NCBI RefSeq assembly: GCF_050920755.1
Contig: NZ_CP158480.1
Location: 2,232,001-2,296,000, forward strand
DNA: 64,000 bases
Direction: 5' to 3'
Source: Oligella sp050920755
GTDB taxonomy: Bacteria; Pseudomonadota; Gammaproteobacteria; Burkholderiales; Burkholderiaceae_B
The notes beneath the pieces were generated by a model, which saw only the letters and a program-made list of their open reading frames with translations, searched no databases and was not told the DNA's origin. Positions 54,045 to 62,377 of the stretch are shown piece by piece. Position 1 is the stretch's first letter. Every line of letters begins with the position of its first letter. The translations under genes were made by a program, and so were the position numbers.

Positions 54045-54256
54045 GGTAAAACTCCTTTGAAATAAGTTTACGGTAAAGTTCAAAAAAGTTCTACTTTCTT
54101 GTTGTCTTAATTTAGGGGATGGCTACACTTAGGCTACACGTCTGCCATTCTTATTGCCCGCGGACACAAATCAAAATAGTGAACGTGAGCCGACTAGGAC
54201 AAACAACGCTGGGCAACCTGCAGGTTTAACGTCAATTAACTAAACCGTTATTTTCC

Positions 54257-55581
54257 GAGCCTATAAATAATTTTGTGTAACTACCTTAAAACCTTTATCC
54301 TTAACAGGAGTATTTTAAATGGTAAGTTACATGACTAAAAACGACGACTTAATTAAATCCTTAATTAAACAATTAAATGTAAACCCGACGGATGGTGCTG
54401 ACATCGAGGCGCTTGCCGATACACTTCGTAAGCACCTCTATGAGACTGCTTTGGCTGCAGAGCTTGATGCGCATCTTGGCTATGAGAAGCACGCTAAAGG
54501 TGCTAAGCAAGCGGGTAATAGTCGCAATGGCTATAGCAAGAAGACGTTAAAGGGCAATAAGGCGCAGTTTGAGATCGCGGTGCCGAGAGACCGCAACGCC
54601 ACGTTTGAGCCGCAAATCGTTAAAAAACACCAAACCCGCACCGGCGTATTGGACGATCAGATTATCGCCTTGTATGGCAAGGGGATGACCACTCGGGAGA
54701 TTGCTGACACCTTGCAGGAATTCTATGATGTGGATGTCTCTCCCATGCTGATCAGTCATGTCACAGAGAAGGTGATGGAGGAGCTCAAGGAATGGCAGAA
54801 CCGCCCCTTGGACAATCTCTATCCTATCGTCTACTTGGACTGCATTGTGCTGAAAGTAAGAGAGAATCAGCGCATCGTTAATAAGTCCATTTACATCGCT
54901 TTAGGTGTCAATCCGGCGGGCCATAAAGAGCTCTTAGGTCTATGGATAGCTCAGAACGAGGGTGCGCGCTTCTGGCTTGGCATTTTAACCGAGCTTAAGA
55001 ATCGGGGACTGGAAGACATCTTAATTGCTTGCGTGGACGGTCTTAAGGGCTTTCCTGAGGCAATTGAAGCAGTCTACCCTCAGACGAAGGTGCAACTGTG
55101 CATTGTGCACATGGTACGCAATACCATGCGCTTTGTATCGTGGAAAGACGCTAGAGCGGTCACCAAAGACCTGAAAGCAATTTATCAAGCAGCAACGGAG
55201 TCAGAGGGCTTGCAAGCCCTTGATGCCTTTGAAAGCCGGTGGCCTAATTATGCGTTTGCCGTACAGTCATGGCGTAATCATTGGCACCATGTCGCCACGC
55301 TCTTTGCGTATCCGGAAGATATTCGACGCGCCATCTACACAACGAACGCCATAGAGTCGCTTAACAGCGTTATCCGTAAGGCAACCAAGCGCCATAAACT
55401 CTTTCCGAATGACGAGGCTGCCCTGAAAGTGGTGTATTTAGCAATTCACGAGGCAAGTAAAAAATGGACAATGCCAATTAGGAACTGGCGTCAAGCTCTA
55501 AACCAGTTTAGTATAGAGTTCGAGGACAGAGTTCTGAACTATTTATAAGAAAATCAGTTACACAAAATATCTTGCACCCCT
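54257..55581 (+). mobile_element. IS256-family insertion sequence, complete
   Basis: The left end GAGCCTATAAATAATTTTGTGTAACT (54257-54282) and the right end (55556-55581) match as inverted repeats, best in the inner ATTTTGTGTAACT. The single transposase gene fills the element. The flanks TATTTTCC and TGTCTTCC agree at only six of eight bases, so a clear target duplication is not proven. A relic of the same element type lies at 49585-49683. Confidence 0.88.
54319..55548 (+). CDS. IS256-family (mutator type) transposase
   Basis: The 409-residue protein has the family DDE residues: D174 in VYLDCIVL, D240 in CVDGLKGFPEAI and E346 in TTNAIESLN. It also has the block VQLCIVHMVRNTMRFVSWKD, typical of mutator transposases. 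The start at 54319 is preceded by AGGAG. No stop or frameshift disrupts it, so it is likely functional. Confidence 0.95.
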   Translation: MVSYMTKNDDLIKSLIKQLNVNPTDGADIEALADTLRKHLYETALAAELDAHLGYEKHAKGAKQAGNSRNGYSKKTLKGNKAQFEIAVPRDRNATFEPQIVKKHQTRTGVLDDQIIALYGKGMTTREIADTLQEFYDVDVSPMLISHVTEKVMEELKEWQNRPLDNLYPIVYLDCIVLKVRENQRIVNKSIYIALGVNPAGHKELLGLWIAQNEGARFWLGILTELKNRGLEDILIACVDGLKGFPEAIEAVYPQTKVQLCIVHMVRNTMRFVSWKDARAVTKDLKAIYQAATESEGLQALDAFESRWPNYAFAVQSWRNHWHHVATLFAYPEDIRRAIYTTNAIESLNSVIRKATKRHKLFPNDEAALKVVYLAIHEASKKWTMPIRNWRQALNQFSIEFEDRVLNYL

Positions 55582-55606
55582 GTCTTCCTATTGCTTAACA
55601 ATATCC

Positions 55607-55684
55607 TTAATCCTCCTCAAGTACGATTTTTAAATCATTTGGCAGTATGTCGATATACACATAGCCGCTGATACCACGTTCATG
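55607..55684 (-). pseudogene. possible C-terminal relic of a gene beside the IS256 element
   Basis: On the minus strand one frame reads ERGISGYVYIDILPNDLKIV-LEED and ends in TAA at 55607-55609. A stop codon lies just upstream of it. The composition looks like a real protein end. The stretch lies between the IS256 right end and the hydrolase gene, so it may be what is left of a capsule gene. I cannot name the family. Confidence 0.4.
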
Positions 55685-55696
55685 TTAAGAACTAAG

Positions 55697-56539
55697 CTAC
55701 TTAACTTCATTAATCATATAATCAACTGCTTTCATAATCTCTGGGACAGAATCTTTTTGTTCAGCTCCATGCCCAGATTCATGTGAATACCATAAAACTT
55801 GGACTCTTGAAGTGTTACCGCTATCCACAGCAAAAGTTTTTTCCCAATTTTTTACGCCAAGTTCTTTGATGGCAGGTTCAAAATGATGTTTGACATGCTC
55901 AATATCCATTTCATTTTGCACTAATAAAACCTTAGTATTGTTTAATTTAATGTTCTCGATAGCATTAAATCTATGATTTCTATACAGAGCTTCATAATCG
56001 TTTAATGACGCTGAAAAACATCGAGCTAAAAAACACTCTCTAGCTCTAGCAGAATAATATTCTAGGATGTTTGTTTGAGGATTTATGCCAACAGCAACTG
56101 CTCCGTGAGACAAATGGGATGCCAGTTGTATCGCTGTAAAACCCCCACCGCTAGATCCATAAAATACTATTTGATTCCGTTGAATATTTAAGTTACTAGC
56201 AACTGATAAAACAAAATCGACCAAATACTCATATAAAGGCGTGTATTTATCACCCATATACCAAGCCAGAAATAAGTCTGTATACTTAAAAAGCGTAGGA
56301 TCGGCAATATACAATACGTCTCCATCAAACAAAGGATGCCATGAATACCTGTGGTAGACTAGACTTGTTTCTCTTTTTTTCTCTAAAGCTCCATTAAGAA
56401 TCACAAATAATTTTTTACTTTTCTGCTTTCGATAGAGATATGCAGATAAAGGAAAATCATTAATCTGATATTTAAAAGATAATTCAGACTTTTCACCACC
56501 CACTTTAAACTGTGAGTAAACATAGTTTACAACATTCAC
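55697..56539 (-). CDS. alpha/beta hydrolase, capsule locus
   Basis: The 280-residue product has an alpha/beta-hydrolase layout: strand KLFVILNGALEKK, nucleophile elbow YGSSGGGF with S130, acid D212 in LLVQNEMDIEH, and a histidine in SHESGHG (253 or 257). No signal peptide is seen, so it should be cytoplasmic. It could deacylate or acylate a polysaccharide or lipid intermediate, but this is inference. A GTG start overlaps the stop of the upstream glycosyltransferase gene (TAGTG). Confidence 0.75.
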   Translation of the reverse strand: MNVVNYVYSQFKVGGEKSELSFKYQINDFPLSAYLYRKQKSKKLFVILNGALEKKRETSLVYHRYSWHPLFDGDVLYIADPTLFKYTDLFLAWYMGDKYTPLYEYLVDFVLSVASNLNIQRNQIVFYGSSGGGFTAIQLASHLSHGAVAVGINPQTNILEYYSARARECFLARCFSASLNDYEALYRNHRFNAIENIKLNNTKVLLVQNEMDIEHVKHHFEPAIKELGVKNWEKTFAVDSGNTSRVQVLWYSHESGHGAEQKDSVPEIMKAVDYMINEVK

Positions 56540-57618
56540 TAATACACTCCGGGACTATACACAGCCTGATAGTTCAAAAACAATAGACTTCTTTGCTGTG
56601 TAGTTTTATTCATTAAACTTTGCGTATTTTCGCATAAATCTATCAGCATCATCGCACGAGAAAGAGCGGAAAAGTTTTTCTGAAATCTATCAAGAACTCT
56701 TTCAGATTCTGCCATAGCAAAATCATAATCGTTGGTTATCTTTGAAATATATGGATTTAAGTCCCTAATACTTGAAGCAACAAATATCTCAGGGAAGGCT
56801 TCTTGCATACGATTATCTCCTATAGCGGCAACTGGCAACCCACTCGCAGCATATTGAATAACTCGACTTGGGAATTGGAAATATCCCAAATCAGCAAGCC
56901 CAGGGAAATCATAATCTAATCCGTTGTATTCAGAAAAAAACTGTGGAATACTAAGACCAACTTTAGCTTTTGAAAGCACCTCAGAAACTCTTTCAGTATG
57001 AAGATAAGCTTCTCTAATAAATCCACCATGGATACCTAACGGATCAGAATCTAATAATCCGAAAACCTTTTTTGAATATGGTAGACTCGCAAGTTCCATA
57101 TATCTTTTACGGCGGACTTGACCGTTCATATTTCCTAAAAAGGCGATGTCATATTCAGTATTTAAGGGGTTATAAACAATAGGAAAACTAATATGATCTG
57201 TCCAAAACGGAAAATTAAACCCTTTTGGATGACCATTCTTTTCATAAAAATTCATTACATCACAATAACCACAATGCAATAAAATATCGTATGAATCAAC
57301 AACCTTTCCATAACAAGTTTTGTATAAAACAGGATCATCAGAAAGCCAAATCGCTGTTTTCATTCTCTTGCCAATAAATTCAACCATTTCAGGTAGCAAA
57401 TTCATTGGTCTAAATGAAATCAACATATCTGCTGAATCAGAACAGATTTCTCGAACCTTTTCCCACATGAAATCAATGTCTTTTTTAGAATTAACCATTG
57501 AATGACCATGTAGGATTAAATCAGTAAAAATAACTTCATGACCTAGGAATTCGAGTGATCTTTTTAAACTTTCCGCTAGATGTCTTTCCAATATAGAATC
57601 GAATAAGATGAATTTCAT
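56539..57618 (-). CDS. CgeB-like glycosyltransferase, capsule locus
   Basis: The 359-residue protein has a GT-B type architecture: an N-terminal domain MKFILFDSILERHLAESLKRSLEFLGHEV, IWLSDDPVLYKT in the middle, YDIAFLGNMNGQVRRKRYMEL, and a C-terminal domain with FQFPSRVIQYAASGLPVAAIGDNRMQEAFP. These match the DUF3880/Glyco_trans_1_2 pattern of CgeB-like enzymes. It lacks the FWNKED motif of its two neighbours. Its base composition is AT-rich. It is 2 bases from the preceding gene and overlaps the hydrolase gene. Confidence 0.8.
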   Translation of the reverse strand: MKFILFDSILERHLAESLKRSLEFLGHEVIFTDLILHGHSMVNSKKDIDFMWEKVREICSDSADMLISFRPMNLLPEMVEFIGKRMKTAIWLSDDPVLYKTCYGKVVDSYDILLHCGYCDVMNFYEKNGHPKGFNFPFWTDHISFPIVYNPLNTEYDIAFLGNMNGQVRRKRYMELASLPYSKKVFGLLDSDPLGIHGGFIREAYLHTERVSEVLSKAKVGLSIPQFFSEYNGLDYDFPGLADLGYFQFPSRVIQYAASGLPVAAIGDNRMQEAFPEIFVASSIRDLNPYISKITNDYDFAMAESERVLDRFQKNFSALSRAMMLIDLCENTQSLMNKTTQQRSLLFLNYQAVYSPGVY

Positions 57619-57620
57619 AT

Positions 57621-59543
57621 TTATACCCCTAAATATGGCGCAGCTTTATATACAAAATGTTGTAAAGCACTAGTGCTTTCGAAATTTTCTCTATCGTCTA
57701 AGCTTACTAAATTAAAGGGATCAACCATCAAAATAGATGGTTCTTTATTAGTAGTTTTGATCTTTTTAGAGTCTAAGTTAATGACTACTTTTTGAGACTT
57801 TTTATCATCAATTAAAACGCAAGATGTAGGAGCTTCACGCATAAACACATACCAATTTGGGGAGTTTATCTCGTAATTATATATATTGTTTAAATTCGAT
57901 AACTTATAATAATGACTTCTGATGATTGCCGGTGCATCAGCATATTTAAATGCCAAAGACATCCCCCAAACTGAGTTAGCAAAGTTATATACTCTATCAT
58001 CCGTAATAAACGTATAGTCAATTTCAGGAGATTTCCCAATGTAATCTTTAACTTTAAAGTTTCTAAAATGATATGATTTCGCTTTGAATTTATCTAGAAC
58101 TTCATCATCTACATCCAATTTATCTGAATGAATAATAATAATTTCTGAGATGTTAACATTCTTTTGCTGAGCAATAGATTCTACAAAAAACTCCAAATCT
58201 ATATAACCATGATATATACAAATTACCCTAATTTCAGCTTTCTTTTCTATTCTTTCCTTACCGATAACCGCTGATTCAACTTCCCCCCATCGTTGTTCAT
58301 AGGTATGACGATGCATTACCTCACGGATACCTAGCATAGATTGTTTATGCCAAAAATAACTGTCTGTTAGTAATTTTTTGGCTGCTAACTTAGCTTCTTG
58401 CTCATTGTTAACAGTCAATACTATCCCGGGGAATTGCTCTGTAATTGCTTTCGAGGGTGTGGAAATAACGGGTGTTCCACTAGCCAACAATTCATAGACC
58501 CTTCTAGACATCATTGTTGAAGACTGTGTAATTGTATTTACATTTAAGAAAACTTGGAATTTTTTATAAAGTTTCACCATCTGTTCAAAATCAACAGCTG
58601 GTCTTATGATGCCTCTATATTGAACAGGATAAGCATATTCTTCTTTTTCTTCTTTTGAAGCTCTGTCATAAATAGCTCCGTTATTTTCTAATAATACAGG
58701 CAAGAGCATATCCATCTGTTTTTTCCTATTTTCATGATTTTTAGCATAATAGGTACCGGCAAAACAAATGGTTTCTGATTTAAGAGAAAATCTGCCTAAT
58801 GGATTAGTCTTTTTTACCGGGGCAGCAAATGATAATGGATAAACTTTCTGATTCCCAAGTTCTTGTTTATATTTATTAACAATCAATGCATCTGTTGTAA
58901 AGATGTAATCTGCATGCTTAGCAATGGGTTTAAACATTTCGTAGTGCATGGGATCTTCTTTATTCCAAAAAACAATTGGCAAACCTCGAGATTTCAACAA
59001 CTCTATAACTTTTAGCAAAGCTTGAGCATTTGAATGTTGCAATCCAGGCGAGGTAAACGCATATAACCATTTTGAATGGTTAGCACGCCAAGCACTTTCA
59101 AAAAAAGCAAATTGACTGGTGGATGTTTTTATTTGATTTTCAAACTCTGCTCTTGAGATAGGAAAACCAGTAAACGCATCATGCCAACAAAGTTCTGAGA
59201 TAGGATCGAGCAAAGTCAGACCTTTAGTTAATTTAGTTATACCATCTATTGACATTCTATTTATAGAAGATGCCGATAAAACCTGCTGTGTATTTAATGA
59301 TTTTTCAAGAGCTTTGTTTGCTTTCCTTGCACGGCTTTGTCTATACAAATTAAATAATTTGCTTGGTACCTTAAAAAAACCACTTATACTTTTAGTATCG
59401 TTCAGAATAATATACCCTAATTGGTAAGAAAGGGTTTGTTTCTCTTTTTGTTCGGCATTTACTGCTTGTAAAGCCTTTCTAAGCTTTTGCAGTTCAGCTG
59501 CTTGCTGTTCCACTTGCTGTATAATTTTTTCAATTTCATTCAT
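57621..59543 (-). CDS. two-domain capsule glycosyltransferase (CgeB-like plus GT-A-like)
   Basis: The 640 residues start with a coiled coil (about 1-40, EKIIQQVEQQAAELQKLRKALQ). The CgeB-like part follows, with FESAWRAN (148-155), FWNKEDPMHY (192-201) and LNVNTITQSSTMMSRRVYELLASG (333-356). From about 435 a second domain begins IRVICIYHGYIDLEFFVESI and has FITDDRVY (512-519), reminiscent of a GT-A fold with a DxD-like acid pair. It probably makes two linkages of the capsule repeat or acts as a polymerase; this is inference. The strand is AT-rich. Upstream is a hairpin and then an IS5-type element. Confidence 0.8.
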   Translation of the reverse strand: MNEIEKIIQQVEQQAAELQKLRKALQAVNAEQKEKQTLSYQLGYIILNDTKSISGFFKVPSKLFNLYRQSRARKANKALEKSLNTQQVLSASSINRMSIDGITKLTKGLTLLDPISELCWHDAFTGFPISRAEFENQIKTSTSQFAFFESAWRANHSKWLYAFTSPGLQHSNAQALLKVIELLKSRGLPIVFWNKEDPMHYEMFKPIAKHADYIFTTDALIVNKYKQELGNQKVYPLSFAAPVKKTNPLGRFSLKSETICFAGTYYAKNHENRKKQMDMLLPVLLENNGAIYDRASKEEKEEYAYPVQYRGIIRPAVDFEQMVKLYKKFQVFLNVNTITQSSTMMSRRVYELLASGTPVISTPSKAITEQFPGIVLTVNNEQEAKLAAKKLLTDSYFWHKQSMLGIREVMHRHTYEQRWGEVESAVIGKERIEKKAEIRVICIYHGYIDLEFFVESIAQQKNVNISEIIIIHSDKLDVDDEVLDKFKAKSYHFRNFKVKDYIGKSPEIDYTFITDDRVYNFANSVWGMSLAFKYADAPAIIRSHYYKLSNLNNIYNYEINSPNWYVFMREAPTSCVLIDDKKSQKVVINLDSKKIKTTNKEPSILMVDPFNLVSLDDRENFESTSALQHFVYKAAPYLGV

Positions 59544-59614
59544 GTAAAAACCCCTAGGTTTTAAAAAGTAGCATTATCTTAGCAAAACGCAAAATTTTCA
59601 ATTCTTAAAAGAGT

Positions 59615-59663
59615 CAGTGACCTTTACATGTAAGTAAGCATGCAATAAACACTTACGTCACTG
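59615..59663. repeat. two-part inverted repeat upstream of the large glycosyltransferase gene
   Basis: CAGTGAC (59615-59621) pairs with GTCACTG (59657-59663), and GTAAGT (59630-59635) pairs with ACTTAC (59651-59656) inside it. The flanking 59544-59759 is AT-rich and holds no gene. It could be a leader structure of the glycosyltransferase message. Confidence 0.45.
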
Positions 59664-59759
59664 CCTCCTTTAATACTTCATCAGAAAATAAAATAAAACC
59701 GTCTTTAAACTTAACATAAGACTTTACTTAATAAATTTTACTTTTTTAAGTAACAGTCT

Positions 59760-60995
59760 GAGACTTTTGCATAAAAACGGTTAAATAGCGCTTTTTTGTT
59801 CTACTTGGAAATTTTTTGATTTTTTGATTTTTTTAGGAATTTTTCGACAAATTTCACCCAGCTTTTATCGATAAATGCCTGTTTTTTTGGCATTTATCTG
59901 CCTAATTCTGCCTTTTAGGCAAAATTAGGCGCAACTATCCTAAGCTTATTGGCAGCTTTTAAACAATTGATGCAAATCGCTTTCAAAAGCGACTGCGCAT
60001 GCACCTTGACGAGACCAAAATAGCTTGCCCGCTTATGTTTGAATTTACGGTGCAGCGTGCCGAAACTTTGCTCAATCACATAGCGAGTCTTAGATAAACG
60101 CTTGTTGCGTTCTATCTGCTCTCGTGTCAACACTGAACCGCGATGCGCCTTTTGCATAATGCCATCTTCTAAGCCGAGCGCTTGTAATCGCTTTCGATTC
60201 TTTGCGCTGCTATAGCCCTTATCCGCTTCTACTCTCGTGCCCTGTTCCAAATCATTGACGAGCGGTTCAAGTTGATTAACCTCATGCACATTAGCGGGCG
60301 TGGTATTAAGCTTTTCAATATAGCCCTCACCATCCGAACGAGCATGTAGCTTAAAGCCTAAATGGAAGTCAGCCCCCTTTTTTGTCCAACGTGCATCCTT
60401 ATCAGTGCTTGGTGCAGACTCATGATACTCACCGTCCTCAAGCTGCTCAATTGCCTTCATTTTCTTACGACCTGCCGTTTGAATAATCGTCGCATCAACC
60501 ACTGCCGTTTGCGCCTTGGCTACTTTTAGACCCTTCTCGCTTAACTGCTGATTGATAAGCACTAACAGCTTATCCAATAAACCCTCCTCAGCCAACCAAT
60601 TACGGTAACGGCATAGGGTACTGTGATCGGGAACGTCCATATCATCAAAACCGCAAAAAATCGTAAAATCAATGCGAGTCACCAAACTATGCTCAAGCTC
60701 CGGATCGGAGAGGCTATGCCATTGACCCAATAGGACTGCCTTAAACATGGCGAGCACGGGATAACTCGGACGACCTTGTTGAGTCGTCAATCGACGCTGC
60801 TTTTGTGAATTGAGGTAGCGTTCAATCGGTCGCCAATCAATCACTTGATCTAACTTAAGTAACGGAAAACGGTCGAGGTGTTTGGCAATACGGGCTTTGG
60901 CGGTTTGTTGAAAGAAACTACTCATAGGACTGAAGTAAGAAAGCAAGGAAATAAGCCATATTTTAGGAAATTTGAGGGGTTATTGCAAAGGTCTC
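59760..60995 (-). mobile_element. IS5-family insertion sequence, complete (IS1106-like ends)
   Basis: GAGACTTTTGCATAA (59760-59774) and its inverse ending GCAAAGGTCTC (60985-60995) are the terminal repeats. AGTCT flanks both sides (59755-59759 and 60996-61000), a 5-base target duplication. A single intact transposase gene is inside. Ends of the GAGACCTTTGCA type recall IS1106 of Neisseria, from memory. It separates wecC from the glycosyltransferase genes. The stretch 59775-59914 holds only element sequence. Confidence 0.88.
59915..60925 (-). CDS. IS5-family transposase
   Basis: The 336-residue protein has the DDE residues D144 in AVVDATIIQ, D235 in EADKGYSS and E285 in YVIEQSFGTLHR, with the Y...R...E block typical of IS5 (IS4 superfamily). 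The N-terminal part (IDFTIFCGFDDMDVPDHSTLCRYRNWL) is the DUF772-type region. ATG 60925 is the preferred start. The gene appears intact. Confidence 0.93.
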   Translation of the reverse strand: MSSFFQQTAKARIAKHLDRFPLLKLDQVIDWRPIERYLNSQKQRRLTTQQGRPSYPVLAMFKAVLLGQWHSLSDPELEHSLVTRIDFTIFCGFDDMDVPDHSTLCRYRNWLAEEGLLDKLLVLINQQLSEKGLKVAKAQTAVVDATIIQTAGRKKMKAIEQLEDGEYHESAPSTDKDARWTKKGADFHLGFKLHARSDGEGYIEKLNTTPANVHEVNQLEPLVNDLEQGTRVEADKGYSSAKNRKRLQALGLEDGIMQKAHRGSVLTREQIERNKRLSKTRYVIEQSFGTLHRKFKHKRASYFGLVKVHAQSLLKAICINCLKAANKLRIVAPNFA

Positions 60996-61070
60996 AGTCT
61001 TTAAATTACATCAAAAGAAAAGTCTCAATAACAAGTAATAGATTCACTATGACTAAGCTGCCTTGAACAA

Positions 61071-62327
61071 CTAGATAATCCCTTTAGTATCAATCACCCA
61101 CTGGTTTTCTTTAATATTTAGAGGTGATTCAACGAACTCTTTATGATCCACCAAAATAACCAAGACATCAGCATCAACATTGTTTGGATGATAAGTGATT
61201 AAGTTAAGATTATGCTTTTCCAACACCGGATGCTTAGCATCAATATTAGGCTCAATGGCAGTGACTTGACCGGGATAGGCTTGAGCTAAACGACCGGTAA
61301 TTTGCAATGCCGGACTCTCTCTCAAATCATCAATATTTGGTTTAAAGGCTAAGCCATAGCAGGCAATCTTGATTGAATCTTTTGCTTTACCAAGTTTATC
61401 AGCACATGCTTCAACTGCTTCATTTACCTTATTGATCACCCACTCAGGTTTGCCATCATTAATTTCTCGAGCTGCGCGAACGATACGCGCTAAATCCGGT
61501 GTCTTATCAATAATAAACCATGGATCAACGGCAATACAGTGACCACCCACACCACAACCCGGCTGTAAAATATTCACTCGTGGGTGACGATTAGCCAAGG
61601 AAATAAGTTCCCAGACATTAATACCTAAACGATCAGAGATTAATGATAATTCATTGGCAAATGCAATATTGATATCACGGAATGCGTTTTCGGTTAGCTT
61701 TGCCATCTCAGCAGTACGTGCATTTGTCTTTAAAAGATCCGCTTTAACAAATACTCTATATACCTCGATCGCTTTATCTGAACAGACATCGGTAATACCA
61801 CCGATAATACGATCATTCTCTACTAACTCACGCACCACCTGCCCAGGTAAAACACGCTCAGGACAATAAGCGACATAAACATCAACTTCTGAATCGGTGC
61901 CCTCTCGAGGGAAAACCAAATCGGGACGAGCAGCTGACAACCATTCAACCATCTGCTCAGTAGTGCCAACCGGCGAGGTGGACTCCAGAATAATCACGTT
62001 ACCTTTAGTAAGAACAGGTGCGATAGCTAAAGCGACAGATTGAATATAGCTGACATCCGGTTCATGATCGCCTTTAAAAGGTGTAGGTACTGCAATAACA
62101 AAGGCATCTGCAGGTTCAGGCTTAGTCACAGCTCTTAAAAAGCCGTCATTCACAGCCTTTTGAACAATTTCCTCTAAACCGGGTTCAACAATATGAATTT
62201 TGCCTTGATTAATAGTATCAACGGCATGTTGATTTACATCTACCCCAATAACTTCAACTTGACGAGATGCAAACATCGCCGCTGCCGGCAAACCTATATA
62301 CCCAAGACCGATAACCGATACCTTCAT
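61071..62327 (-). CDS. wecC: UDP-N-acetyl-D-mannosamine dehydrogenase
   Basis: WecC oxidises UDP-ManNAc to UDP-ManNAcA in the cytoplasm. The 418 residues start KVSVIGLGYIGLPAAAMFASR (NAD motif GLGYIGLP). They contain the conserved FKGDHEPDVSYI, ESTSPVGTTE, the catalytic-cysteine block GVGGHCIAVDPWF, and LAFKPNIDDLRESPA. The sequence is close to E. coli WecC throughout. ATG 62327 is preceded by AAAGAGGAAA. It lies downstream of wecB; together they imply ManNAcA in the capsule. Confidence 0.96.
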   Translation of the reverse strand: MKVSVIGLGYIGLPAAAMFASRQVEVIGVDVNQHAVDTINQGKIHIVEPGLEEIVQKAVNDGFLRAVTKPEPADAFVIAVPTPFKGDHEPDVSYIQSVALAIAPVLTKGNVIILESTSPVGTTEQMVEWLSAARPDLVFPREGTDSEVDVYVAYCPERVLPGQVVRELVENDRIIGGITDVCSDKAIEVYRVFVKADLLKTNARTAEMAKLTENAFRDINIAFANELSLISDRLGINVWELISLANRHPRVNILQPGCGVGGHCIAVDPWFIIDKTPDLARIVRAAREINDGKPEWVINKVNEAVEACADKLGKAKDSIKIACYGLAFKPNIDDLRESPALQITGRLAQAYPGQVTAIEPNIDAKHPVLEKHNLNLITYHPNNVDADVLVILVDHKEFVESPLNIKENQWVIDTKGII

Positions 62328-62377
62328 GATTTCCTCTTTTTTAAACACTTACTTCAGTGCTTAGACAAATAAAATAA

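Larger units (their letters stand above)
52929..54127 (-). mobile_element. IS3-family insertion sequence, complete
   Basis: The element is 1199 bases and bounded by TGTACCCATCCC (52929-52940) and GGGATGGCTACA (54116-54127), imperfect terminal inverted repeats. CTTA occurs on both sides (52925-52928 and 54128-54131) as a 4-base target duplication. Two transposase frames with a frameshift site lie inside. The intact frames and clean repeats suggest a recent and possibly still active insertion. Confidence 0.92.

Noticed and set aside
54128..54256. Short open frames between the IS3 and IS256 elements
   Set aside because: Several frames of 15-25 codons exist on the minus strand, but none shows a motif, a start with a ribosome site, or a link to a neighbour.
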